In this document: positions 11,661 to 21,512 of the stretch, piece after piece | How positions within the stretch are numbered: position 1 is the stretch's first letter | Layout of the letters: the number at the start of each line of letters is the position of its first letter | Source: Carya illinoinensis | Lineage: Eukaryota; Streptophyta; Magnoliopsida; Fagales; Juglandaceae | Assembly: GCF_018687715.1 (NCBI RefSeq) | Contig: NC_056752.1 | Span: forward strand, 45,859,501-45,923,500 | Length of the DNA: 64,000 nt | Direction: 5' to 3' | The notes under the pieces: model-generated | Database searches by the model: none | Told to the model about the DNA's origin: nothing | The model's input: only the letters and a program-made list of their open reading frames with translations | Position numbers and translations under genes: made by a program

Positions 11661-11852
11661 GTTTTGACTGGTTCCACACAATTTCATCCCTAAAAGTACT
11701 TTTTAGAGACGAAAATCAATTTTTGTCTCTGAAAAGTTTTTGAGACGGTCTTTTTGAGACAAAATTTTTTCATCTCTAAAAACTTCTAGGGATGAAATTT
11801 GGATTTTTTGAGACAAAATTTTTTGTCTAAAAAAACCAATTCTCTTGTAGTA

Positions 11853-12059
11853 TTGGTAAAAAATAAGAGAGAATATACACACACACACACAACAACCTCC
11901 ATCCTGTTGAGTGTTGGAAAAACACATTTAATTTTTTTTTTCTTTACATCTCAAATTCATCAAAATTGGTGTAAATGGAAAAAAGAAATTGGATAAAAAA
12001 AAACAATGAAACTATAAAAGAAACAGCTATGAACATAATGAGTATGCTCCAATAGTTTA
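11853..12059. other. Spacer between CACTA and gypsy elements
   Basis: Contains an AC microsatellite (about 11876-11892) and a T run (11932-11942). No gene is seen. Confidence 0.4.
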
Positions 12060-12694
12060 TCCCCAAGGCCAGATCGGGCTAAACTGGCTTGGCCCACGAG
12101 GCCTAATCAGACCTAGGGCTCGAGGACAAGGGACGGGCTAGGCAACACGTACTAGTTAAGGGTTAAAGGGGGGGATTGCCTGACACCCCTACTGGCAAAC
12201 AACTCCTTGCATGCAAGGACAAGGGTAGCCCCAGTCCCAGAGGCAGTTGGGCATGTCTCAGTAGTAGGTGTGGTTGACCGAGGACACATCTCATTTAATG
12301 AGATGTGAAACGAGCATGCCACAGCAAGGGAGCCATGCCACATTCAATGCACCCCAAGGGCAGGCACGCCTCATGTGCCTCATGGGGTGCCAATGGTTGC
12401 CATGATCATGCCTTGCAAGACTGTTGCATAATAGGGGCTAACAAGGGGACCTGACCTGAGTAAACCCACTTGTAGGGGGAGCTTAGGCCAGGTATATATA
12501 CCCTCTCCCTCAGTAAGGGGAGGGTTTTTAAGACACTCATGATTAAGCTTTCATAATCCTCATGAGAGAATCATATACTGACTTTGGCATCGGAGGTGTC
12601 TCCCACTAACACAAAGCTCTCATTTCTTCATAGCTACAGGTGACCGAGTTGGGTTTCTGTGGAGTTACTCGAGCTTTGACACATGACATTAACA
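12060..12694 (+). repeat. Left LTR of the gypsy element (start uncertain)
   Basis: GC-rich region with a TATATATA box at about 12492-12499, then CCCTCTCC-rich sequence and ACTGACTTTGGCATCGGAG, a phrase typical of R/U5 in plant Tat LTRs. It ends in AACA at 12694. The next bases, GTGGCACTATTTGTGGGA, look like a mutated form of the TGGCGCCGTxTGTGGG primer-binding region. I could not fix the left end or find a second LTR to compare. Confidence 0.55.
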
Positions 12695-13336
12695 GTGGCA
12701 CTATTTGTGGGATCTTTCCTATAAAAGCATGTCCTTCGTATATGTTAGGGACCCCGGTCTTGTCCCTAATACTAAGGACCATGAGCTCGCCTTGGTGAGG
12801 ATGATGACCGAGTGATCTTGCAAACTTGCTTGGCCTTTACAAAGGGAAGGTGTTTGGGAGGTGGAATGATGGAGATGAGGCCATTTTTCTAGGGGTTTTA
12901 ACAGTATTCCGGCAACGACGTGGTACCAAACCATATGAAGAGAAGTAGAATGGTGCGAAGTAATGGAGGTGAGACTCACGGAGATGGGAGACGTAATAAA
13001 GAAACTGATGGAGGAGGTGAGAATGCTCCGCTAACAAAATGTCACTCTACGGCAGACAAAAAAAAAACTTGGTTTTCGCCGGGGGGGCGGGGGGGGGGGG
13101 GGGGGGGGGACAAGGCCCAGCAGCAACAAGCACGCCAAGTTGTGGCACATCTTTGAGATCGCCACGATCGAGGAAGAGAGGTGAAGATGCACCTTGAGTT
13201 CCGAGAGCTCGCGGACAAGGATGCAGAGATGGCTAGTGACTAGGCGAATGGGTACGTTGTCCATTGTGGATAAGCTTCTCAGCAGCATAGACCTACCTTA
13301 TAGCCCCGAAGTTTTGGCTATCCCTCTCCTACGTAA

Positions 13337-14150
13337 ATTCAAAGTCCCCCCAGATGGAGGTGTATGATGGGTCCAAAGACCCACTAGAACACTTGGAAAC
13401 ATTCAAAGTCCATAAGACTTTGCATGGGTTCCCAAGAGAGGTTAGGTGTCGAGCCTTCCTTCTAACCCTAAAAGGGGGGGGGGGGGGGGGGCACGAACCT
13501 GCTTTGGGTCCCTACCTTGGGATCCATGGACAATTTTAGATAGTTTGCTCATCTCTTCTTGACTCAGTTCATGGTGAGCCGGAAGAGAAGGCGCTCGGCC
13601 TTGTATCTTCTAATAGTGTAGTAGTAGGATTATGAGAGCCTGAAGTCATACCTCTTTCGGTTCAATAGGAAGTGTATGACCATGAATGACCAGGATAAAA
13701 AGATCACCTTGATGGCGATGATGGAGGGATCTGTCCTCAGAACCTGCTCATCACTAAGATAGCCAGGAGGATGCTCACAACACTAAGGAAGTTCATGAAT
13801 CGAGTTGACAGCTTCATTAATGTTGAGGATACCCTCAAAGCCTTGAAGGTCCTATGGAGGACTGAGCTAGAGCAAGTAGACAAGAAGGCCACTCGATAGA
13901 AGGGTGGGCCAAACTGCAAGTGGGGCAACAAGGGAGCGTTGGAAGCTAAGAGAAGGAGTGAAGCACCAGCTTGAGCCTGCGATGGGCCCCATGCACACAT
14001 GAACATGGCCATAGAAGGCGAATGCACCCCAAGACTACGAAAAGGACCACTGTGGGACTAGGAGAGCCACAAGTACTGTGCCTACCATCTGATAGACCGA
14101 CACTGTATTGAGGATTGCTATACCTTGAAGTGAAGGAGGGAAGCATTGGA
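13337..14150 (+). pseudogene. gag of the gypsy element, degenerate
   Basis: Nucleocapsid/capsid precursor. The capsid part begins at FKVPP and continues MEVYDGSKDPLEHLETFK, LHGFPREVRCRAFLLTLKG (13354-13480). After a run of 18 G (13474-13491) the expected PAR-W is disrupted. Further on, LRKFMNRVDSFINVEDTL (about 13779-13833) is readable, then a basic region and a zinc-knuckle-like KYCAYHLIDRHCIEDCYTL (about 14071-14128). Many stops and frameshifts. The N-terminal part (12700-13336) is degraded and includes a G7-C-G21 tract at 13081-13109. Confidence 0.7.
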
Positions 14151-14279
14151 AGTGTTCACAACAGGAAGGATCGCCATTGGCATCAGGAAACATGCCATAG
14201 GAACTGCGATAACCTTTAGCGAGAAGGATGAAGAGGGAATCCTCCACCTCTACGATGATGCATTGGTGGTTAATGTGTA

Positions 14280-15538
14280 GATCGCCAACTTCACCACTCA
14301 AAGAGTCCTAATTGACAATGGCAGCTTGGCAGACATTCCATTTTGGGAGACATTTGTTAGCATGCGGATCAGTCTGAACTGACTATGCCCAACCTCGATG
14401 CTGCTCAAGGGTTTCACAAGTGACATCGTTAAGCCGATGGGGGTCATCATCCTATCCATCCTAGCAAGGAAGGCCTCCAAGACTTCAGCCATGATGGCCG
14501 ACTTCCTAGTGGTGAAGGCCCCTCTTCGTACAATGTAATACTGGGTTGCTTGACCCTGAATAGCCTGATAGTGGTAACCTTCACCTACCACCTTAAGATG
14601 AAGTTCCCCACAGATTTGGTGGTGGGAGAGGCTTGCAGTGAACATGTGCTAGCCCGGGAATGCTACATCCAGGAGTTAAGGCATAAAGTTATGGAATTCA
14701 AGATGATCGGGGAAGCAAGGGAGTCACTTAGACCACCTTCGCCACCAACCCTAGCCAAATGGGATGATGAGGTTCGAGATGAACAGGTACTACAGCAGGT
14801 GGAACCCAATGAATCCTTGGAGCTGGTTTCTAGAGATCAACAAAGGCTCGAGCTCACAGTGCGACTAAGGACCAAAATGGCTCCTGAACTGAGGCAGGCC
14901 TTGAAGCGGCTCCTCATCGAGCACTAGGATGTGTTCGCTTGGAGTTACGACAAGATGTTCAAGATCGATAACTCGATCATTGAACACCACCTTTGCGTGG
15001 ACCCCACAGCCAAGAAAGTCAAACAGAAGCACCAAAGCTTCAATGCGGAAAAGTATGTGGCCATAACTGAGGAAGTGGACCATTTCTTTGTGGCAAGGTT
15101 CATCCGGAAGGCTCACTATCCCGGATGGCTTTCTAATATGGTTCTGGTCAAGAAGGTGAGTGGGAAGTGGACGATGTGTGTCAGCTTCATGGACTTGAAT
15201 AAGGCTTGTTTGAAAGACAGCTTCCCCTTGCCCTGCATTGATTTGATAGGGGACTATGGGTATAACCAGATCTAGATGAATCTAGAAGATGGAGAAAAGA
15301 AGGTTTTCAGTAGGGACTGAGGGCTCTACTGCTACAAGGCCATGTCCTTCGGCCTTAAGAACTCTGGTGCCATATACCATCAACTAGTCAACCGGATGTT
15401 CAAGTAGCAAATCAGTTGGAATATGGAGGTATATGTGGATGATCTACTGGTAAAAAGAAAGAAACCCGAACAACACCTGTCAGACCTTCGAGAATCCTTT
15501 GCGGTACTCTGATGCTACTAGATGAAGCTCAACCCACT
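14280..15538 (+). pseudogene. pol of the gypsy element, part 1: protease and reverse transcriptase
   Basis: The aspartic protease active-site region reads VLIDNGSLADIPFW (about 14307-14348). RT begins near MAPELRQALKRLLIEH; motifs follow: VLVKKVSGKWTMCVSFMDLN, KACLKDSFPLPCIDL, then an abrupt jump to GYNQI near 15262 that removes roughly a dozen or more residues of the palm. Next come GLYCYKAMSFGLKNSGAIY and the catalytic box YVDD at 15432-15443. Several TAG and TGA codons interrupt the frame. The last residues, MKLNP, are cut by the LTR-like insertion at 15539 and resume as KCAFGV at 16882. Confidence 0.82.
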
Positions 15539-16876
15539 TGTTGCCCAGATGACTAATACAAAAGGGGGGTGAATTGAGTTGTATTAAAAAAAAATAATTA
15601 TAAATCAAATATATAATATAAAATATAAACAAAATATGAAATAGCAATAAATATAAAGAGTAAGGATAAGAGAGAAGCAAACTCAGTATGTTAACGAGGT
15701 TCGGCCTCACTGCCTACGTCCTCGCCTCAAGCTATCCCTTGAGGATTTTCAAATTCACTATTCAACCTCCTTCAGGTAGAGATAGAAACCTATTACACCT
15801 TTGAACAATACCGCTACAAAGGATCCGTGTAGAACACCCTCTACACTTGCAATCATCTTATACGTGGTGATTTAACTATTCCCCGTGTAGAACACTTTCT
15901 ACACGCACAAGGGTTATACACACTCTTTTTCTGATACAAGAGCTTATAGTGGGTAGGTTATTAGAAAACACTCCTCAATGAGTGAAATAAGAGCAATACA
16001 GCGCAAACTATATCTCTCAAAATGAATAAGGATTAAGGCTCAATGCTTAGAGAAGAGAGAATGAAAGCTTTGAATGAATGTTGAATGTTTTGGATGTTAT
16101 AAATGTGAAGCTTTCAAATGATCTATTTATAGGCATATGAGACTTCATATTCAAATTAAAAAAGATTCACATGTCAAAGACAACATCATTCATTTTTTCA
16201 AAAAATTCAAATAAAAGGTTATTCTTTTTCAATTGTCAAAGACAACATCATTCATTTTTCAAAAACTTCAAACCTAATATTTTACTTTTGTCATATGACA
16301 AAAGGAGCACACTTTACTTTTCAAAAAATTCAAATCTAATCTTTTACTTTTTGCATATGACAAAAGGAGCACACTTTACTTTTCAAATATTTCAAATAAA
16401 ATCATCTATCTTTTGTATAAGTAAAAAAAAAAAGCATCAATCACTTTTGAAAAAAATCAAATAAAACATGCACATGTGAAAGATGACAATCAATCATCTT
16501 TAATATTTTCAAAATTCAACCCTTTAATCAAGGTATGCACATATGAAAGATGACAATCAATCATCTTTCAAAATTTTCAAATTTAATTTTCAAAATATTC
16601 ATGCACATGTGAAAAATGTATTTTAATACTTTATGATAAAATATTAATTTTGAGCCTTAATCCTAATTTTGAATTTTTAAAAGATTTACAATATTACTCT
16701 ATCACTTTAGTGTGAACTTGTTCCCTTCTTGCTCATTCTTGTTTCTTTGATGTGCTTGATTCCATTGTGTAGACAACTTGAGCTTGAGACTCCTTTATTC
16801 TTTGAATTTATTTGTTATCATCAAAATCCATGTGTAGATATATAATTACACAAAACTTGAAACCTTGGGTTCAACA
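15539..16876. mobile_element. Solo-LTR or TRIM-like insertion inside the gypsy RT
   Basis: 1338 bp beginning TGTTG and ending CAACA. It is flanked by CCACT (15534-15538) and CCAGT (16877-16881), a 5-bp target duplication with one mismatch. Coding sequence of the host RT resumes directly after it. Interior: GC-richer left third (GAGGTTCGGCCTCACTGCC), then AT-rich repeats. No protein domain is seen. The TG...CA ends and 5-bp duplication indicate an LTR retrotransposon product; the length fits a solo LTR. Confidence 0.68.
16165..16625. repeat. Diverged tandem repeats of about 60 bp within the LTR-like insertion
   Basis: GTCAAAGACAACATCATTC recurs near 16173 and 16237. CATATGACAAAAGGAGCACA recurs near 16293 and 16356, and GAAAGATGACAATCAATCAT near 16476 and 16543. 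All are fused to TTCAAAA-rich spacers, giving a decayed period of 62-67 bp. Confidence 0.65.
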
Positions 16877-17352
16877 CCAGTAAAGTGCGCATTTGGAGTG
16901 GAATAGGGCAAGTTCCTGGGATTCATGGTCTCCGAGCGTGGGATCAAGGCCAACCCAAAGAAATTTGAGGCAATAGTGGGGATGCCCTCACCCCACAACC
17001 TTCAAGAAATCCAGAGACTCGTTAACCGAGTGGCAGCCTTAAACCACTTTATCGCCTAGTCGATTTACCGATGCCTTCCATTCTTCAAGGTTTAGATGAA
17101 GGCCCAAGGATGGGATACTGCCTGTGATGAGGAGTTCACTGAACTGAAGGAGTATCTAGCCCACTCATCACTTCTCAACCAGACTAAGCCAGGTGAGAAT
17201 TTGATTGTGTACCTGGCTATGTCGTTGCATGCTGTGCCTGCGGTATTGATCCATGATACTAAGGAAGGACAACAACCCGTTTATTGTATGAGTTAGGCAT
17301 TCCACGGGGCCGAGGCTAGGTACCCACAAATTGAGATGCCAGAGTTCACGTT
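16877..17352 (+). pseudogene. pol of the gypsy element, part 2: RT thumb and partial RNase H
   Basis: Resumes after the insertion with KCAFGV, FLGFMVSERGIKANPKK and LVNRVAALNHFIA (RT thumb/connection). It continues into an RNase H domain with LIVYLAMSLHAVPAVLI and QPVYCMS, FHGAEARYPQIEMPEFTLVD. The rest of RNase H and any integrase are absent; tandem repeats start immediately. In-frame stops near 16906, 17059, 17093 and 17294. Confidence 0.75.
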
Positions 17353-17354
17353 GG

Positions 17355-17765
17355 TAGACACCACGAGATTAAGGTTGGGCCCAAAGCATCTAGAACTTTG
17401 CCCGAATGGCTACTCGGACACAAGTGCCTAGACATGCCGAGCTTCGCATCCAACAAAGTTGAATCCCTAGACTCACCATGGGATTAAGGTTAAGCCCAGA
17501 GCATCCCGAGCTCTACCTAGATGACAAATCAGATAAAATTCCTTAGACTTACCAAGCCTCGTGTCTAGCAAAGTCGAGTCCTTAGACCTATCGCGGGGTT
17601 AAGGTCGAGCCTAGAACATCTCGAGCTCTACCTAAGCGGCCACTCAGATACAAGTCCCTAGACTTGACAAGCCTAGTGTCCAGCAAACCGAGTCCTTAGA
17701 CTCATCACAAGGTTAAGGCCAAGCCCAGAGCATCTGGAGCTCTACCCGGATGGCCACTCAGATAC
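17355..17765. repeat. Tandem repeat, about 115 bp, nearly four copies
   Basis: Units marked by GGTTAAGGxxxAGCCCAGAGCATC followed by GAGCTCTACCTxGATGGCCACTCAGATACAAGTCCCTAGAC. The GATTAAGG/GGTTAAGG marker recurs at about 17365, 17481, 17597 and 17711. Tandem repeats between pol and the antisense ORF are known from Tat-type gypsy elements. Confidence 0.75.
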
Positions 17766-17875
17766 AGGTATCTAAGACTAAGGAAGGAAATGACAAGAAG
17801 CATGCAAGAACCAAGGAAGTACATGGGCAACAGAAGAAACAATTCAGTATATACATAAAGGGAAGTCCAAATTAC

Positions 17876-17906
<31 letters not shown>

Positions 17907-18039
17907 GAAGAGAAGCAACAAAGGGGCATGAAGCCAATACAATCACACCTACTGGAGAGGAGGCAGAGCACTCGGGATGGTTGGAGGCATTACTCCCCTC
18001 CCAAGGGTCTTGACGAATGCATAAGCCAGAGGCTTCAGT
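17766..18039. other. Non-coding region 3' to the antisense ORF, with A-rich tract
   Basis: Contains a poly-A/purine stretch (about 17876-17911). No supported gene; it is probably the 3' region of the antisense transcript. Confidence 0.35.
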
Positions 18040-19915
18040 TCAAGGAAGGCTAGATTCAAAGTGTTGAGATCTATCCCAGGGTGCTCTCGTAGATGATCTC
18101 CCAGTCGCTGGAGGCCTTCCTTGTAGCCATACCCCCAAGTCGCATTTCGAATGGCTTGGGTTAAGCCGCATTTTGAATGGCTTGGGTGTTCTAGATTTAA
18201 GACTTGATCTCTCCCCGGTATTTGGCATTGGCCTCCGAACTGGACTCCATGGTCGAGATCTGAACATCTCGAGTCAATATGGTGTTGGTCGCATTAACCA
18301 GCTTCGCCTCAAAGGTGTGGGCCTGGGCCTCACTCTGCTACACTAGTGCCTTCTAGTGTTGAACCTCTCGAGTAAGCTAGAAGTGCCTGGACAGCAACTT
18401 TGAATGTCGCGTAGGGCCAGAGGCTTGCTCGTTGGCCATTTGATCCCTCTCTTCTCGTAGCTCCAAAAGCCCCCTCTAGGGAGACTACAGATCCTCCTCC
18501 CTCTTCTTCAGTTCCCTTTGGGTGTCGGCATGCCCGTCTTGAAGGCACTTGCACTCCAACACAACCGAGGAGAGCTCCTTCTTGACCCCGGCCAGCTCTC
18601 GCTTCACCGCGGCCTTCTTCTCCTTGCACTTCTAAGCCTTCTCCTTCAGGAGCTTGTGGCGCTCCATCAAAACCACCAAGTCCCCTCAATCAGCCAGTCT
18701 CACTCCAAGGAAAGAACCTCGATCTCCCAATTCACCTTGCGGATCCCCAAGTGAGTTAGAAGGGCCAAAGACCGGAGTGCCATGTTCTCCTCATCTAGCG
18801 CCCTATTTGACAACTATTCCCTCCAATTGGTCCTTGGCCTGCAGTATGAGAAACTATTAAAAGTGGAAAGGGAATCAATTCAAGGGATAAGTTGAATACA
18901 AGCAAAGTGTACTTGGGCAAAGAGAGGCCTTAGCTTCTGGGCCTCCCGCTCGATCGCCTTAGCCTGAGCCCTTTGAAAGCTTGGACCAGTGGTCTAGCTT
19001 GGCCCCACCCAACACTCTTGAACTACCAAGAAGGCCTCGTTACGTCCTAGGAAAACTCCAAGGAAGGACTTGTGCCAAGGGCTTTTGGCGTATCAGCCTT
19101 CTCTTGCTCGTGAACCCACTCTTCCCACACGGGTTCTTCTAGGAGCAGTAGGACCTGGGAAAGGTTCTTCAGTGGTCATGGGCCCCTCTCATCAGTCACA
19201 TGTTGAACTTCTCCCTTGGTCGAGCCTAACTCACCTGTCGAGGGAGTTTGCCAGGACGCCTTCTCTAGAGAGGTGAGATAGGAGTCCACCTCCGACTTTG
19301 GAGATGTACGTGTAGAAGGTGGCAAGACTGACACATGATTGTCACTTAACTCCATGATTGAGGGAGAACACGGGCAGGTCTCCTCTCAACCATTAGGCCT
19401 CAAAACTACAGAAGACGAGGGAGCCTTTGCCACAATACTTGGAGAAATGGAGGGAGCAGCTTCCTTCAGACCAGTGACCTCAGGGAAAGGAGGGGAGGAC
19501 GAAGACCCCATCATGGCTATTGGAGGAATGGGGAGAATGGCCTCCTACATGAGCACCTCCTCAAAGAAGATGAAAGACTCCACAACTAAAGCACCCGTGG
19601 GGCAAGTTTGATGAAGGCAGCTCAGGGATTGTAGTCATCTTCCTCTCCCTCGAGGAAGAACTTCGGCAAAGCTGAAAATGAGGCAAATGTTTGGGCCTTG
19701 CACCCCTGGGAAAAAGTGGTCCCTTAGGTAAGGGGAAATAGGGCCTTTGGGAGCTCAGACGGCTCACCCTAGGACCCTCCAGCCTCCATAACTACCGATA
19801 CAGGGATGTTGTACTTCAACCTAAATGCCTAGAGGTCATTGGCAGAGACTAACAACTCCCAACTCTTCCCTACGAAGTATAGAGTTTTAGCACTGGAGGA
19901 ACTTTTCATGGCCAT
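18040..19915 (-). pseudogene. Antisense additional ORF of the Tat-like gypsy element
   Basis: Read on the minus strand from ATG 19915 (MAMKSSSSAKTLYFVGKSWE), the N-terminus continues LLVSANDL, a TAG, AFRLKYNIPVSVVMEAGG. This resembles the N-terminal domain annotated as putative gypsy-type transposon (PF04195). Later, 18666-18240 reads as one frame of charged coiled coil (KKAAVKRELAGVKKELSS, QRELKKREEDL, LLELREERDQMANEQ, AQAHTFEAKLVNATNTILTR). Its in-frame stops across this part are all TAG. The long middle (about 18700-19600) is too decayed to frame. Such ORFs lie antisense downstream of pol in Tat elements; their function is unknown. The 3' end is uncertain. Confidence 0.6.
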
Positions 19916-20048
19916 GAGAATGGTTGAAGAAGGCGGTGAAAGTGAAGAAGAAGGGCATGGAAAGCTCAAGGAACAAGGGAGATAGCCACGACAAAGAGCA
20001 CAAAGAAGATGAGAGACAGCAATGGTGGAAATGGGGAAGGAGAGAGCC

Positions 20049-20055
20049 TTATATA
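20049..20055 (-). promoter_or_regulatory. TATA box for the antisense ORF
   Basis: TATATAA on the minus strand, followed by a pyrimidine-rich leader (CTCTCTCCTTCCCC and TTCTTCTTCACTTTC) and the first ATG at 19915, about 134 bp downstream. The spacing suits a plant promoter with a 100-nt leader. Inferred from sequence only. Confidence 0.5.
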
Positions 20056-20240
20056 GGGTTGGGCATGCAACGAGGCAATAGAAATCGAGGTGTCATCTGG
20101 CATTGATGACTTAGGCAAGTGGCATCATGAAGCTCAACTGACGCAAATCTGAATAGACGTGGGTAGCCACGTTGGGCTCTTGGGCTGCATGGCATGGCAC
20201 GAGATGTGGGGAGCCCTCCCCCCAATTGGCATTTAGGTGT

Positions 20241-20880
20241 GAGAAATAAATAATGCTAGAAATGAGTTTGGGTTTACCAATTGGATTATAGTTTTTTCTT
20301 TTTTTCCTTCTAAATAAATACTAAGTATTCATAAATATTTGATAGAAATAAAATGTTAAAAAATAATTCTAATTCTGTACAGCATTTAATTTGCTTTTAT
20401 TTCGAATTATTTATGTATTATTTTTCTTTTTTATTAATGATTCTTTAGATATATGATTTCCAAACGTAAATATTTTTTTCATTGTTGGATAAACTTAATC
20501 GTTCAATAACAAATCTGATACTAATAACACTATTTCACATAACTTTACAATTTCTAATGTAATATGGTTTGTTTCTCTCATTTCCTGCAACATTTTATTT
20601 CCTTCAATTTTAGATTTTGTAAATATTGAATTTAATTGTTACATCTCTTATTATTCTTAATATGTTAATATAGTGTTATTTAATAAATTTCACTATACAT
20701 TTATTGTGTTGTGTTTTCTAATGTGTTCTTTATTATGAAAATGACGATATAATTTTATTCCTTAAAACTATTTTTTTATATTTAAATTTCTTTTATTCCT
20801 ATATTAAAATAATAATGAATTTCATAAGTATGTATTCTTAACTGCCATATTATACATTTAGCTCTTTCTTATTAATGCAG
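20241..20880. other. AT-rich region upstream of the RPA-like exon
   Basis: AT-rich and non-coding, ending in TTATTAATGCAG, a good splice acceptor for the next exon. It is probably intronic sequence of the RPA-like gene. Nothing else is recognised. Confidence 0.4.
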
Positions 20881-21490
20881 AAACCAAGATTTTGGGTTAT
20901 AGGAAGATTTTCCATAGTTGATTTACATCAAGTCTTTGACTACATATCTTGTGCAAATTGCAATAAAGCAACTGGATATGAATACAATGAGAAATCCCTG
21001 TGCTATAATTGCAAGAACATGAGTATCTCAAACCCATGGTAAATATCTTAGTTTATAATTTTTAAATTTCAAATTCTTACATCATAATTGAAATAGACTA
21101 ACTGTTAGTATTAAAAAATAATAATCATTTAATTAATTTTAGCTATTAAGCCTATTTGGATGTAGATGATAATAGTGGATGTATAACAGTTGGTGTTTTT
21201 GGATCAATAGCAGAAAAAATAATGGGTTGTATAGCCGTTAATCTCATGGAACAACACACAGGCAAGGTAAAATGTATGTTCCTAAATCTATTTAGAAAAA
21301 TTGATGCATTACTTCTTTATATCTTTTCATTATTACTGGAGCACCTACCATTTTTTCAAACACTGCAAGTAAAGTTTCAAAAAAAGAATGGATCACCTAT
21401 CTAAGCACAGAAATAAGTCAACTTAGACAACTGCATCAGAACAAGCTTAACGTCCTCTCCATCAATCCTGGAATTGAAGCAACAACATAA
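20881..21490 (+). pseudogene. Replication protein A large-subunit-like C-terminal fragment
   Basis: Exon 20881-21038 reads KPRFWVIGRFSIVDLHQVFD, then a four-Cys zinc-ribbon pattern CANC...CYNC, typical of the C-terminal OB fold of RPA1 (Rep_fac-A_C). Donor TG/GTAAAT and acceptor TTTTAG join it to 21143-21266: an in-frame TAA, then AYLDVDDNSGCITVGVFG, EKIMGC, LMEQHTGK, the matching strand-and-helix part of the same fold. A donor GTAAAA follows. A last piece near 21345-21490 reads KKEWITYLSTEISQLRQLHQ and ends at TAA, but joining it needs a frame change. Truncated at the 5' side. RPA-like genes are abundant as Helitron cargo in plants; I see no Helitron end here. Confidence 0.6.
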
Positions 21491-21512
21491 ACTTTCAAAA
21501 TCTATTGTACGT

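Larger units (their letters stand above)
667..11852 (+). mobile_element. CACTA (En/Spm) DNA transposon, degenerate
   Basis: The left end CATTACAAGAAATT and the right end AATTCTCTTGTAGTA (inverse TACTACAAGAGAATT) are slightly mutated versions of the CACTACAAGAAA terminal repeat of plant CACTA elements. Just inside both ends are GAGACGAAA-type motifs and dense clusters of TTCGAA/TTTGAA motifs, matching the subterminal repeats to which TnpA-type proteins bind in this superfamily. Inside, on the plus strand, are a TNP2 transposase and a Transposase_24-like gene; a third gene lies divergently on the minus strand. The 3-bp flanks (GCA and TTG) do not match, so no target duplication survives. The coding genes carry stops and frameshifts, so the copy is not autonomous. 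Ends are accurate to a few bases. Confidence 0.88.
12060..20240 (+). mobile_element. Ty3/gypsy LTR retrotransposon, Tat-like, degenerate
   Basis: Order: left LTR, degenerate primer-binding site, gag, protease, RT, partial RNase H, tandem repeats, antisense additional ORF. This layout with an antisense ORF downstream of pol is characteristic of Tat-lineage gypsy elements. The gag motif MEVYDGSKDPLEHLETFK and the RT motif MDLNKACLKDSFPLP support it. An integrase is not visible: RNase H breaks off near 17352 and tandem repeats follow. A right LTR matching the left one is not seen before sequence changes character near 20240, so the copy is truncated. RT is interrupted by a 1.34-kb insertion. GC content is clearly higher than the surroundings. 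Confidence 0.8.

Noticed and set aside
16171..16464. 97-codon frame in the LTR-like insertion
   Set aside because: Translation is a low-complexity product of the 60-bp tandem repeats.
12060..20240. Right-hand LTR of the gypsy element near 20060-20240
   Set aside because: The sequence shows no convincing similarity to the left LTR; the TATA box there reads toward the antisense ORF instead.
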